Part shown: piece after piece, positions 12,766 to 23,958 of the stretch
Position numbering within the stretch: position 1 is the stretch's first letter
How the letters are laid out: every line of letters begins with the position of its first letter
Source: Perilla frutescens
Taxonomy: Eukaryota; Streptophyta; Magnoliopsida; Lamiales; Lamiaceae
Reading direction: 5' to 3'
Length of the DNA: 64,000 bases
NCBI GenBank assembly: GCA_026008535.1
Contig: BRKX01000014.1
Location: 45,762,506-45,826,505, forward strand
The notes under the pieces: model-generated
Told to the model about the DNA's origin: nothing
The model's database searches: none
What the model saw: the letters and a program-made list of their open reading frames with translations, nothing else
Position numbers and translations under genes: made by a program

Positions 12766-14116
12766 TGGTGTGTCGTTTTGCACCAAAAATAAATGTTCCG
12801 ACAGCAGTCGGTTTGCCCAAACTGCACAGTATAGCGATGAGCGAGATCGTCTCCCAAAGGACCGGCGAGAATTATTCTATACTTCCAATCTGCAGAAACC
12901 AGCTTTAAAAGGGGGGAAATTTATGGGTATAAACTGTAGTGCACAAAAATAATTAAATAACAAGGAATTAAAATACACACACGAGCAATGGGTTTAAACA
13001 AATAATTAGAAATATTCCGGATATCAACTACTCCACTCTGGCACAATTATACTGATCCTCGATTCAAGAATACAATTAATTATCATATGTAAATCAGTTG
13101 CGGATGCCGAAGACACTTACTGACACATCCCTATTTTTCCGTATTTTCTCGAATGGCAGGAAGACACTTCACCACACATTTTCTCTAATCAACTAACAAC
13201 CCAAAAGAGACACTCTTATAGATTTAATTAGCCGATTGCTTTATGCTCGAGAGAAACCTGATTCTAATCTAGCGAACTCTGACATAGGATCACCGAACCA
13301 GATTATTATCCCCACAGTATTAGCTACTGATTTTACCACTAATTAATCCTAAACCACGATTACGAATGGCCGAATTAATTGGCTAGTGATTAATTCCTAT
13401 ACTCCGAATATTCGCGACTACTCGGTTTAATAGAAACAATCACGACTCGACTTACGGAGGATAATAAATACACATGCATGAATTAATCGAGAAAAACGTT
13501 TAGATCTCACAGATTTAATTGGCTTGAGCTTCGTAAGTTGATCCCGGAATGGAGAAAGTTTAGCTCGAATTCATAATTAAATTCGAACACCAAAATATCG
13601 TGTACCAGAATACCATAGAAAAGTGAAGAAGATGAATAAAATCTGCAGCAGCGTCTCCCGCTGCTGTTGCTGCGTTTCTGAGATGGAATCCTCTATTCTA
13701 GTCAAAATAAATCCTAATATATCAAAAGCTATCCCTCAAATTAAGCATCCAACAAGGAAATAAATCTTCTATATCTAGACTAGGAAGTTTCCAAGGATAG
13801 GACTCCTTTTAGGCTATGAAGATCATAAATCCGCGTCTAGAACTTGGGCTGGATCAGATTTTCGCACAAAACAGGCCCAAGTCGCGCACAGCTTCAGTTC
13901 TGGAATTTTCTCGGCCCATGCCTCTGGCGGTATGCCCAAACCGACAGTATTACGAGCTGCTTGCTTGCATTCTTCAAAAGATGGAGCATTTCTTCACTTC
14001 ATCCCTTCCACCTGCACATCTCCTAAAAATACATCAAATCTTTCCAAAACATGCAGTGAACAAGTGGTTAAGGCATGAAATAGCATAAATGAGAACAATT
14101 AGAATAAGCCCGATCA
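12766..14116 (-). repeat. 3' LTR of Athila-like element
   Basis: 1351 bp, bounded by TG and CA. Most differences from the other LTR cluster in the first 250 bp (12766-13010). The small frames at 13816-14088 and 12737-12952 recur at the same place in the other LTR simply because the LTRs are duplicates. Confidence 0.92.
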
Positions 14117-14133
14117 AACCCCCCCACACTTAG
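14117..14133 (-). other. Polypurine tract of Athila-like element
   Basis: AACCCCCCCACACTTAG on the plus strand is a G/A-rich run on the element strand directly before the 3' LTR. A near copy (CCCCCCCACACTTAGAC) is at 15408-15425. Confidence 0.7.
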
Positions 14134-15797
14134 ACTCTGCTCGTCCTCGAGCACATATAAGCACAACACAGACTCAAAAACCAAAATAAACAAAAAGCTG
14201 AGGCTGCCTTAGACTGAACACACTCAAAGTTAGGATTACAACACAACCATCCACAATCCACTAACCCTTCTCTTATTTCATGAAATAAACACATGCTTTT
14301 CATTCAAGTAAAAAACGTGCAACTCAATCCTGCCTCACCAAGGTTCGCTCAATTTCTCTCAAAAGAAAGTAAGGACAGAATTTTATTCACACAAGTCATG
14401 ACTTGATACCTTCAAACATAGATTTGCCCATATGTCAAAACCATTACCAACAAGTGAAAGCTATGCACAAATCAAAAGGTCTTTGAAACAGGTTGTAATG
14501 GGGCTAGGGTGCACATAGGTAGGATAATTTGGGTAAATGGCTCAAATAAGTGAAAACATGTAAGCATATTATAACTCGATCACAGAGCTCTTCAGCTACT
14601 TCTTCATATATTGCAATATTTCTCAAGTTGTGTGCTGGTCTTCAAAGCTATACAGGGCCACAAAATTTAACTTCAATCGGGTGCATGCCTATTTCCTCCA
14701 CGTCCAGTTTGGCCATACGGACCATTTTTTTTTTCTTTTTTTTTCTTTTTTTTTTATAGAATAGAACATGACTTTACATTTTTTTTTCTTCAATCTTCCA
14801 GCACTAACTGTCTTCAAGTAAATTTCGAACTCATCTCAACACAATCCAATATAACTTACATGCTTTCAAGGGACAAGAGCAGGCCAAAACAAGCTAAGGC
14901 TGAAATATTTAGTGGCTATCAAGAAAGAGAGGACTCAGGCACAAACGAGCTCACTAAGGGATAGTGTCGGGTACGGATAATTTATTCAGGCCAAAGCAAG
15001 GGGTAATCCTGCATGCCTTTATCATTTTCATGCAAAAGGAAACTCACAAGCAGTATGACCATGGCAACAAGGCAAATCAGAAATTCAGCATTCAAATCCG
15101 ACACTCTCAGCAAAAGAATAAAACTGAGCTTTCTATGTATATAGGACATGCTCAACAGGCTCAAATCTCACATTTACGAAGCTTATCAAAAGTTGATCAA
15201 GTTGCACATTTCATCATTCAAGAATACATACGAGCATTAGCAAAATTCAATCACAAGAGAATCAATCAAACAAACCAAGACAATCCATGCTATAACCCAT
15301 CCTCCTTGTATAATTCAACCTCAGGCAGCCAATACTCAATAAAAACAAGCAAAATAATTTTTTTTTCTTATTTTTTCGAAAAAAACTAGACACAAAATAG
15401 CAACTTCCTCCCCCCCACACTTAGACAACACAGTGTCCTCACTGTGCAGGGAAGAGAGTCAACAAAATGAACACAACATGAATGAAAGAAAATAAAAACA
15501 AAGGGAGAGAGAAGGAGAGCAAACTGGCAATCAATGGGGGAGACGGTCAGTAAGGGCATACAGATGACGCTCCAGTGCAGTGGTCCAGCTTGGTGTGTAA
15601 TGGTCAAACAACTCTATGAGCTTGGCAAGGGTAGGGGCAACGCTAGAAGAGGTACCTGCACTAGAAGGCTGGACTAGAACGTTTTTTTTTTTGGAACAAT
15701 AAACATAAAATAAAAACAGAAAGCAAATAAATGCTCGGGTTGCCTCCCGAGAAGCGCCATTATTTAATGTCTGAGGCTCGACACAAGTATAACTCGA
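14134..15797 (-). mobile_element. Non-coding 3' region of Athila-like element
   Basis: About 1.7 kb between the gag frame and the 3' LTR, in the place where pol should be. I recognise no pol motif on either strand. It contains T-rich runs at 14727-14757 and 15681-15692 and a second polypurine-like run at about 15408-15425. The frame at 14964-15389 has no family resemblance. Confidence 0.7.
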
Positions 15798-17415
15798 TCA
15801 CAAGGCAATTTCATGGGTAGCAGATCTACCCCTATCAAAAGGAATCGTTTCCATCCCCACTCTTTTTAGTTTCTTCAAAAGCTCGACCAACCTTGCTTCT
15901 TGCTCCTTCAGCTCCAGTACAGGGGCCTTCACATGAGATGGTAAAAACGGCTTCGAGTTGGTCAGTTTGGGCATACGGCCTGTCAGGTTCTGAGTTGGAA
16001 ATTCATTGGTGGTATACAGCTGCATGATGACATCTCGAATCTCCTCGTCTTCATTTGTTATTGCAGCGGTTTCAGTCAACCCACCAAAAGGTACCTTCTT
16101 GAATAGCTCGAGGATCTCCTTCTCATCATCCTCTTTCTTGTTTCGAATCAACCTGGATGGAAAAGGTGCTGCAACCCGAGAGTTAGAAATTTTGGATTCA
16201 GATTTCACCTCAATAAGGGCAGACTCGGCAGCTGGTTGTTCTTCTTCTGCACTGGATTTGTTTTCAGTCTGTGCAGTATGCCCATACTGCAGGTTTTTTT
16301 TCCTTCTTAGCCTCCAACTCAACTAACTCCTCTGCACTTCTCAAAGTGATAGCGCAAACATGCGCTCTTGGATTCATTTCAGTTTGGAAGGGGAGTTTGC
16401 CTTGATTCGCCTGCATCTTGTTCAATTGAGTGGCAAGCTGAGTGATCTGTGTGCCCATACTGCCTAGGGCGGCTTGTGTTTCTTACTGGAAAACCTTCTG
16501 ACTTTGTGCTAAATTGTTCACCAGGGCACTGCTTTTCTCCAGACACTTCATGATATCTATCATGCTCGGTGCAGATCGGTCAGTTTGGGCATACTGACTG
16601 CCCTGCGGCTGCCTCCAGCCGAAGTTCGAATGGTCCCTCTCACCTGGATCATATGTGTTATGTGTCCGCACCATAGCTAGACCTCGGACAACAGAAGTCA
16701 GACCATCAATCTTCTCATTAACTCCGGAATTTTCTGCTCTCTCAACTCCCTTCACAGACCAGTATCTGTCATCATCATCATCCTCATATTGCTGGCCACC
16801 GGAGACCATGTCGATGATGAGCTGTTTTGCCTCTGCTAGAGTCTTGTTGGTGAGAGACCATCCGCTAGCAGCATCCACGATCTTCCTATCAAAAGTTGAC
16901 ATACCACGGTAAAAATAGTTAGTGAATAACTGATAATCAGAGAACCCGTGGTCTGGGCATCTTCGGCACAACTGTTGAAATTGCGCCCAATAATTAGCTA
17001 GACTTTCATTAGATTTTTGCTTGATGCTGCTGATGGCCATTCTAAGATTCGCAGCTCGTGACTCTGGGAAAAATTTGCATAGGAACTGCTCCTCCATCTC
17101 ATCCCATGTAGTAATCGAAGCTGGTGGGAGATCAAAAAGCCATTCCCTTGCTCGACCTTGCAATGTGTGTGAGAAAGTTAACAAGCGCAGGTTGTCGTCC
17201 GTAAAGCCTTGAGGACGCAGGGTAGAGCAAATCAAGTGGAACTCTGCTAAATGTGTGTGCGCACTCTCTCCAGGTGTGTCACTGAATTTGGGTAGCACTT
17301 GTATGAACCCCGGCCGAATCTCTGCCTTGTGGGCAATGGTAGGTAGAATGATGCAAATAGGCCTATTGATTTGATGACGGCCTAACTCTCGGATCAAGGG
17401 AGCAGGTTCAGCCAT
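15798..17415 (-). pseudogene. gag: Athila/Tat-type gag, nearly intact
   Basis: The first frame starts ATG at 17415 and runs 310 codons to a TAA at 16483. It continues in the same register to about 16270 and then shifts frame to end at 15798. The first part has the features of the plant Retrotrans_gag domain: an AHTHLAEF region, then LTFSHTLQGRAREWLFDLP and FLCKFFPESRAANLRM. After the stop come NPRAHVCAITLRS and, after the frameshift, PFPSRLIRNKKEDDEKEIL, both typical of Athila gag C-termini. Gag would form the virus-like particle. One stop and one frameshift separate it from a continuous frame of about 540 codons. No zinc knuckle or protease active site is seen. Confidence 0.85.
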
Positions 17416-17495
17416 GTTTCCTGCGAATAAAGAAAAACCAAGAAAAGAAAAAATTGTAAACTGAAAATATTAGAATAATAACTGCTTAAAAACGA

Positions 17496-17513
17496 TCCCC
17501 GGCAACGGTGCCA
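17496..17513 (-). other. PBS, tRNA-Asp type
   Basis: On the element strand TGGCACCGTTGCCGGGGA follows the 5' LTR after a 5-nt gap (AATTT). It differs by one base from TGGCGCCGTTGCCGGGGA, the tRNA-Asp primer site known from Athila-lineage elements, which supports the lineage call independently of gag. Confidence 0.85.
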
Positions 17514-17518
17514 AAATT

Positions 17519-18869
17519 TGGTGTGTCGTTTTGCACTAAAAATAAATGTTCCGATAGCAGTCGGTTTGCCCAAACTGCACAGTACAGCGATGAGCGAGAT
17601 CGTCTCCCAAAGGACTGGCGAAAATTATTCTATGCTTCCAATATACAAAAACCAACTTTAAAAGGGGGGAAATTTATGGGTATAAACTGTAGTGCACGAA
17701 AATAATTAAATAAAAAGGAATTAAAATACACACACGAGCAACGGGTTTAAACAAATAATTAGAAATATTCCGGATATCAACTACTCCACTCTGGCACAAT
17801 TATATTGATCCTCGATTCAAGAATACAATTAATTATCACATGTAAATCAGTTGCGAATGCGAAAGACACTTACTGACACATCCCTATTTCTCCGTATTTT
17901 CTCGAATGGCAGGAAGACACTTCACCACACATTTTCTCTAATCAACAAACAACCTAAAAGAGACACTCTTATAGATTTAATTAGCCGATTGCTTTATGCT
18001 CGAGAGAAACCCGATTCTAATCTAGTGAACTCTGACACATGATCACCGAACCAGATTATTATCCCCACAGTATTAGCTACTGATTTTACCACTAATTAAT
18101 CCTAAACCACGATTACGTATGGCCGAATTAATTGGCTAGTGATTAATTCCTATACTCCGAATATTCGCGACTACTCGGTTTAATAGAAACAATCACGACT
18201 CGACTTACGGAGGATAATAAATACACATGCATGAATTAATTGAGAAAAACGTTTAGATCTCACAGATTTAATTGGCCGGAGCTTCGTGAGTTGATCCCGG
18301 AATGGAGAAAGTTTAGCTCGAATTCATAATTAAATTCGAACACCAAAATATCATGTAGCAGAATACCATAGAAAAGTGAAGAAGATGAATAAAATCTGCA
18401 GCAGCGTCTCCCGCTGCTGTTGCTGCGTTTCTGAGATGGAATCCTCTATTCTAGTCAAAATAAATCCTAATATATCAAAAGCTATCCCTCAAATTAAGCA
18501 TCCAACAAGGAAATAAATCTTCTATATCTAGACTAGGAAGTTTCCAAGTATAGGACTCCTTTTAGGCTATGAAGATCATAAATCCGCGTCTAGAACTTGG
18601 GCTGGATCAGATTTTCGCACAAAACAGGCCCAAGTCACGCACAGCTTCAGTTCTGGAATTTTCTCGGCCCATGCCTCTGGCGGTATGCCCAAACCGACTG
18701 TATTACGAGCTGCTTGCTTGCATTCTTCAAAAGATGGAGCATTTCTTCACTTCATTCCTTCCACCTGCACATCTCCTAAAAACACATCAAATCTTTCCAA
18801 AACATGCACTGAACAAGTGGTTAAGGCATGAAATAGCATAAATGAGAACAATTAGAATAAGCCCGATCA
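17519..18869 (-). repeat. 5' LTR of Athila-like element
   Basis: 1351 bp, the same length as its partner, bounded by TGGTGTGTCG and GATCA on the plus strand. Confidence 0.92.
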
Positions 18870-18874
18870 TGTAT

Positions 18875-19188
18875 TAATTAGATAATGCTCGAAATGGGCT
18901 CAAGCAAATGGGCTGAAAATAATATAGAATTGGGCCAAAAGTAAATTAATTAATTGAGCTTCAATTTATAGAATTGGGCTTGATGGAATAAATTGATTTC
19001 ATAGTGTCTAACGAAATAAATTTCGTTAAGAAGGTCAAATGAAGTCCGAATTAAATGGTTTTGATATCAAAACGATCCCATTAATTTTCCACATTGATAT
19101 AATAAATTCTAATTTTAACTTAGATGCTCAACTAAGGTCGAGAATTTTCTTCTATAAATTTAATTACTATATTTTTCGGGGTGTTACA
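18875..19188 (-). repeat. Gypsy-2 3' LTR, inner part
   Basis: This resumes the LTR after the Athila-like insertion and matches about 25660-25957, ending GGTGTTACA at 19188. Confidence 0.88.
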
Positions 19189-19202
19189 TCCTCCCCTCCT
19201 TA
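19189..19202 (-). other. Gypsy-2 polypurine tract
   Basis: TCCTCCCCTCCTTA on the plus strand is TAAGGAGGGGAGGA on the element strand, directly before the 3' LTR. Confidence 0.85.
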
Positions 19203-19282
19203 AAAGAAATTTCGTCCCCGAAATTGAATATACCTGCTATGATGAGGTTTGGATACTTTGCCAAGATCTGACCTTCAAGTTC

Positions 19283-20165
19283 TCATGTAGTTTCTTCTTG
19301 TCCGTGTCTGCTCCATTGAACTTTCACAATCATTAGCTCTTTATTCCGTAGCTTTTGGACTTTTCTGTCGAGAATTGCTATAGGAAACTCGTTGTATGTC
19401 AGATCTAGATTTACTTCTATTTCTCCTTGGTTTACGACATGACTTGGATTGAAAATATATTTTCGAAGCATTAAAACATGAAACACGTCATAAATTTCTC
19501 CTAACTTTGGCGGTAACGCCAACTTGTAGGCAACTTCTCCGATTCGTTCAAGAATTTCGTACGGTCCAATATATCTAGGCCGCAACTTTTATTTCTTTCC
19601 GAATCGCATGATGCCTCTTGTAGAAGACATTTTCAAGAATACCTTATCTCCTACCTGAAACTGTAAATCTTTTCTTTTTTTTATCTGCATACATTTTCTG
19701 TTGATCTTGAGCCTCCTTCATTCTTTGTCTTACTTTATCAATAACCTCAACAATTTTCTGTATAATTTCTGGGCCCAAAATTTTTCTTTCACCAACTTCA
19801 TCCTAGTAAAGTGGTGATTTGTACTTTTGACCGTATAGAACCTCATAAGGTGTCATTCCAATGGTCGTTTGGAAACTGTTGTTGAAGCAAATTCAATTAA
19901 GGTTAAATATTCCTCCCAGCTTCCTCCTTGATCCATGACCACAGCCTTGAGCATACCCTCTAGGGTCTGACTTGTTCTTTCAGACTGTCCATTATTCGGT
20001 GGGTGAAAAGTTGTACTGAAATTCAACTTCGTGCTCATTGCATTTTGTAAGCTTTGCCAAAATTTAGATGTGAACCGTATATCATGATCTGATGTCACTT
20101 ACACAGGTGCACCATGAAGTTTTACGATTTCTTTTGTTAGTGCCATCAACACTAAAGTGTTTGAG
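19283..20165 (-). pseudogene. Gypsy-2 integrase, C-terminal two thirds
   Basis: On the minus strand the catalytic core reads TKEIVKLHGAP, then SDHDIRFTSKFW with the second catalytic Asp, then FHPPNNGQSERTSQTLE with the catalytic Glu. After an interrupted stretch the C-terminal region reads RPRYIGPYEILERIGEVAYK and VFHVLMLRKYIFNPSHV, the standard end of Del/Tekay integrases. A stop follows HGAPV and at least one more frame break lies at about 19590-19850. The first catalytic Asp region is missing because the frame runs into the copia gag insertion at 20166. Integrase would insert the cDNA; this copy cannot be functional. Confidence 0.85.
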
Positions 20166-21962
20166 ATTGTCATGATCTGTATGGCAATATCAAAGAACAC
20201 AAGGGTTTTGGTTGATTTCAAGCTATGAGTTCAATCAAAGAATGAGAATCTACGATCAGACCACCATTACTTGAAAGCAACAACTATCCTTACTGGAAAG
20301 CAAGAATGAGGGCATTTCTGAGATCAATAGATGAGCTTTCATGGAAAAGCATCACTAAAGGATGGAAAAAACCAACTGTTGCCAAGGAAGGAAATCAGGT
20401 GGAGATTGAAGAAGAAGAGTGGACTGTGCCGCAAAAGAACTGGTACAATATCAACTCTAAAACTCTCAATGTTATATTCTCTGCAGTTGATCTTGAAACA
20501 TTCAGTGTAATCTCAACTTGTGAAACTACTAACGCTGTATGGGATATTCTGGAAACCACCTTTGAAGGGACTAGTTCAGCAAGGTTCTCAAGGCTTCAAA
20601 ACCTTACTTCTAAGTTTGAAACCCTCAGAATTGAGGATAATTAGTCCATAGGTGAGTTTAATGCCAGACTTAGAAGCATATCCAATGAGAGTTTTGCTCT
20701 TGGTAAGCCTATCAATAATGAGAAGCTTGTAAGAAAGGTTCTCAGATCTCTTCTAAAGAAGTTTACATACAAAGTTGCTGCGATTGTAAAAGCCAAGGAT
20801 ATCAAGATTACGAGGCTTGATGAGCTGATGGGGTCATTAAGAGCATTCGAGATGAACTTAGAAGATGAAGACAATAGCTCAAGGAAGAGAGATATTGCTC
20901 TTAAAACTGAAGTCTCAGAAGATGTACATGAACATGTACATAAGCAAAACTGTACTTAATTCAGATACAATGAATAATATGGTCCTAATCACCAAGAACT
21001 TCAGTCGTATATTAAAAAGAGTTAATAAACAGTCTTCTAGAAAGGCCAACAATAGAAGACAACCACATGGTAATTCTCAACAAGATAGAAACTCAAGTAG
21101 TGAGCAGAATGCGTTTCAAACTTTAAATTTCAGAAGAGGGATTCAGTGCAGAGAATGTGATCGATTTGGACACATTCAAGCTGACTGTGCAAACACACTG
21201 AAGAGAAATAAAAAGAATTATAATGTTTCTCTTAGTGACAATGACTCTGACAAAGGCGACAGTGATTCAGATGAAGAAACTATTACCTTTACAGTAAAAA
21301 TCTCAGAATTCAAGGATCTCTTCAACAATGCAGAAGATGATAAGTCAGACAATGAAGACTTCAGTTAAGAAAAAACTTGTCAAGACATACAAGGAGATGT
21401 GTGAAAGATGGTTGGAAGTAATGGAGATCAACAAAACTCTTCAATCTCATAACAAAGATTTTCTTAATGAGAAAGAGAAGCTGATCAAATCTGATGCTAA
21501 GCAGAAGAAAACTATTCAGCAACAAAAGAAGGAGATTGATGAATTGTCTGTGGAGCTAAAATCCATCAAAAGAATGTAAACATGCTGAAGAATAGTACAA
21601 ATAATCTTTATAAGATTTCCATAACTCAAGGACATTCAGGAAAAGAGTTATCCAAGTCTTGGATACAGTGGTGGACAGTCCAAGACAGTGTTTGTCAAAG
21701 AAAGTACAAGCAAACCAATGCATGTACAAGAGAATATTTAGCATATCCGGAAGAACATTACTGACAAGAAGATGAATGCTTATAATAGCAACAAACAGAG
21801 AATTATCTGCCATTATTATTAGAAGAAAGGTCACATTCGACCACATTGTGAGAAGTACCTTTATGATCTCAAAAGAATGAGAAGGAGATATGTGGCTTAG
21901 CATTTCAGCAACAAGAACATAAAGCCAGTCATTCACCAAAATCCTACACAAAAGAAACAATA
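20166..21962 (+). pseudogene. gag: Copia gag segment inserted in Gypsy-2
   Basis: A plus-strand copia gag lies opposite to its host element. From ATG 20225 it reads RPPLLESNNYPYWKARMRAF, the conserved N-terminal start of copia gag (UBN2-type), continuing through VWDILETTFEG and LRSLLKKF. A CCHC zinc knuckle (CRECDRFGHIQADC) follows at about 21147-21190, then a Lys/Glu-rich coiled-coil-like stretch (about 21370-21580). A second knuckle-like stretch, its second Cys replaced by a stop, is at about 21815-21860 (GHIRPHC). Two knuckles plus a coiled coil suggest the SIRE/Maximus lineage. At least four stops or frameshifts break it. Both ends are ragged, with no LTR, PBS or clear TSD, so it is a fragment rather than an intact insertion. 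Confidence 0.82.
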
Positions 21963-22255
21963 GGTTTTTGAGCAGACCAACCACAAAATCCATGGTAATG
22001 TGCTCTCCATGATGAGACGTCGGGTTGAATGCAGCCCTTGTCTAAGATTTCTTGTAGTTGAGTTTTTAACTCATCTAACTCCTTTGGTGCCATGCGATAG
22101 TGCGCTCTCGATACTTGAGCATCTCCCGGAAGCAAGTTTATCATGAATTCATCTTGTCTATACGGAGGTAAATCTGGTAAGTCCTCTAAAAACACGTCTT
22201 TAAAATCTCGCACCACAGGTACATAATCAATTGTCACCTTCTCTGACTTGTTCAT
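21963..22255 (-). pseudogene. Gypsy-2 RT N-terminus fused to integrase core piece
   Basis: The minus-strand frame begins with the start of gypsy RT: VPVVRDFKDVFLEDLPDLPP, then YRMAPKELDELKTQLQEILD and KGCIQPDVSSW. After SSW the register changes, and the next bases read EHITMDFVVGL, which belongs to the integrase core. The RT palm including the YxDD motif, RNase H and the integrase zinc domain are missing, so roughly 1.5 kb was deleted between RT and integrase. Confidence 0.85.
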
Positions 22256-22439
22256 ATCAGACTTACTAAGAACGATTCACATCCTTCTCTTCTAAGTATC
22301 TCCATTTATAAATTATATTGTAATTATATTGGACTCGATCTTCATACTTCATATAATAAATGCTATTTATCGCGGCCCATTTGGAACCAAAGTCATTCAT
22401 AATTAGCAGGTCCATTAGGCTTAAATCGGACGATTGGGC
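22256..22439. other. Non-coding flank of the captured gene fragment
   Basis: AT-rich sequence between the RT start and the TPD1-like frame that matches nothing expected in a gypsy pol. It may be 3' flanking DNA carried along with the gene fragment. Confidence 0.35.
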
Positions 22440-22835
22440 TACTGTAGAATGGGCTACGTGGCAAGTTCCATCTAATAATGGAAGAAACGGAGAGGGATTA
22501 ATAGAAAGTGTTTGCATACTAGAAAGAGAGCATCCTGTCGTTAAGTAACAACTTGCCGTCGTTGATGATGTAGTCATTGAAGCGGAGACAGTTGAAGATG
22601 TGGGGTTTGATCAGACGGACAGAGCTAAACCAGCCGTAGCTAAGGTGGATGGTGGCAGTATTGTAGCTGGAGACACAGGTGTTCATGATCTCCATGATGT
22701 ATGTCGGAATCCCTTTCGATAGATATCTAGTTGCTCTATGGAGTTTCTTATAGGCACCCGTAGTTTGGTAAATGGAGGTATCAATTCTGCTATGATAGCT
22801 TTGGTGTGAAGAAGCATAACTATGAAAGTGCAATG
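22440..22835 (-). pseudogene. TPD1-like (TAPETUM DETERMINANT 1) gene fragment
   Basis: The minus-strand frame contains GIPTYIMEIMNTC, then IHLSYGWFSSVRLIKPHIF, then FNDYIINDGK and, after a stop, YANTFYxSLSVSSII. These blocks occur in this order in the C-terminal cysteine-rich domain of TPD1/MAC1-like small secreted proteins, which act with a receptor kinase in anther and ovule cell fate. At least two conserved cysteines are changed: the LSCGWF position is LSY, and the NDC position is NDY. With the stop, the piece is non-functional. The signal peptide region is absent. It sits between the protease and RT remnants of Gypsy-2, where no host gene belongs, so it was captured by or inserted into the retroelement. 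The family call rests on motif memory. Confidence 0.75.
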
Positions 22836-22849
22836 GATCTTCTCATCTC

Positions 22850-23115
22850 CTTGGAGCTTGATTGAGTGATTGTGCTTTCATTACGGAAATAATTCTTGCT
22901 CTAGTTCCCAACTTTGATCCATGAAAAGTGAATTATGATTTCTCTGGTCTTCGTAAAATCAACTCTTTTTCAAGACACTTAATTGTGGCATGGTTAGCTT
23001 CTAGCCAATCCATTCTGAGAATAATATCAAAGTCTATTAAGTCTAAAACATGTAAATCCGCACTTAGTGATCTACACCCAAGGTTTAAATTTATGTTTTA
23101 TAAACTCGATCTGCA
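22850..23115 (-). pseudogene. Gypsy-2 protease C-terminal part
   Basis: The minus strand reads SLSADLHVLDLIDFDIILRM DWLEANHATIKC across this stretch, then a region ending FTFHGSK. This is the second half of the gypsy aspartic protease, where DFDIILGMDWL is the hallmark. The catalytic D-T/S-G half is missing. It joins almost directly to the gag fragment, so the gag C-terminus, zinc knuckle and protease active site are deleted. Confidence 0.82.
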
Positions 23116-23127
23116 GTTAAGATCTTC

Positions 23128-23427
23128 CTAAGTCATATTCATGAAGTGATCCGGTGTCATTACCCTTCTATGTGTTTTCCACCAATGACCAGCATCTCTA
23201 GTGAGTTTGAAGATTGTACATGCAATGTGCTGAGAGTCGGTACACACCATATATGCGAATGTGCGTTCCATCATTCGCAGCCATTCTTCTGTCTCAGCCG
23301 ATTCACCTTGACCGTTAAAGATCGGAGGGGTGGTACGTTCGGAGTTGAGCAATAACATGTGACGTATCTTCTTGTGGTGGATTTTATGTCTAATAATTTT
23401 GACGTCATGGCGGTATCTTATATACAT
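23128..23427 (-). pseudogene. gag: Gypsy-2 gag fragment
   Basis: The 99-codon minus-strand frame contains PPIFNGQGESAETEEWLRMM, then FKLTRDAGHWWKTHRRVM. This is the core of the Retrotrans_gag domain (normally PPxFxG, then AxxWxxxMExxF, then LxGDAxxWW). The N-terminus is unusual and Lys/His-rich, and the domain is cut at MTPDHF. Confidence 0.85.
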
Positions 23428-23940
23428 ACTTCATATGTCGAATTCTATGATCGTCAAATACACTTAAAAAAGTCCAAGGCAATGATACAGTGTACTTAGA
23501 TTCATATGGATCATAGAATTTCAGTGAGCTGAAGAAGCTCTAATGTCATACTGTGTACTTGTGTTCAGTGTATCTATGTTCAAATCCAGCTAAGTTCTGA
23601 TCTAAAACTAGCTCAAATGATGTTTATGCATTAAATGGATTTGACATGAAAACACTTGTAACCATGCTCTGTAAAACATAACTTTCACAATGCTTTAAAT
23701 CATACTTCTCACCATGCTTTAAATCACACATTGAGATCACTTGCATTTGTATATCATGCATACAATTATATACATATACTTTTTATAAGAGCACTAAAGA
23801 AATTCAAAACATGAGCTTTAGTACCTTTCCGGAGTAAGCTCGACTAAGACGATAGCTGCTGGGTTATGGGTAACCATTTCAATAACATAGTACTCAAAAT
23901 ATTTTAATTTTGAAACATCACATGCCTACAATCACAAAAA
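23428..23940 (-). mobile_element. Gypsy-2 leader
   Basis: The untranslated region between the PBS and gag, AT-rich and without a frame of note. Confidence 0.7.
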
Positions 23941-23956
23941 CCTGGCTCTGATACCA
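23941..23956 (-). other. Gypsy-2 primer-binding site
   Basis: CCTGGCTCTGATACCA on the plus strand is TGGTATCAGAGCCAGG on the element strand, an exact initiator tRNA-Met site, placed 2 nt from the 5' LTR. Confidence 0.9.
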
Positions 23957-23958
23957 AC

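Larger units (their letters stand above)
12766..18869 (-). mobile_element. Athila/Tat-like gag-only LTR element
   Basis: This 6104-bp element is bounded by TGGTGTGTCG and CCCGATCA and flanked by the TSD TGTAT (12761-12765, 18870-18874). The two LTRs are both exactly 1351 bp and nearly identical over most of their length, so the insertion is young relative to its host element. On the minus strand the order is 5' LTR (17519-18869), a tRNA-Asp-type PBS, a gag frame, a long non-coding stretch, a polypurine tract and the 3' LTR (12766-14116). No RT, RNase H or integrase signal is visible, so it is non-autonomous. Confidence 0.93.

Noticed and set aside
13816..14088. 90-codon frame repeated at 18569-18841
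   Set aside because: The conservation is trivial: both are the same position of the two young LTRs of one element.
15961..16326. Plus-strand frame 16006-16326
   Set aside because: Shadow of the Athila-type gag on the minus strand.
22440..22835. Functional TPD1-like gene
   Set aside because: Signal peptide region missing, conserved cysteines replaced and a stop inside a conserved block.
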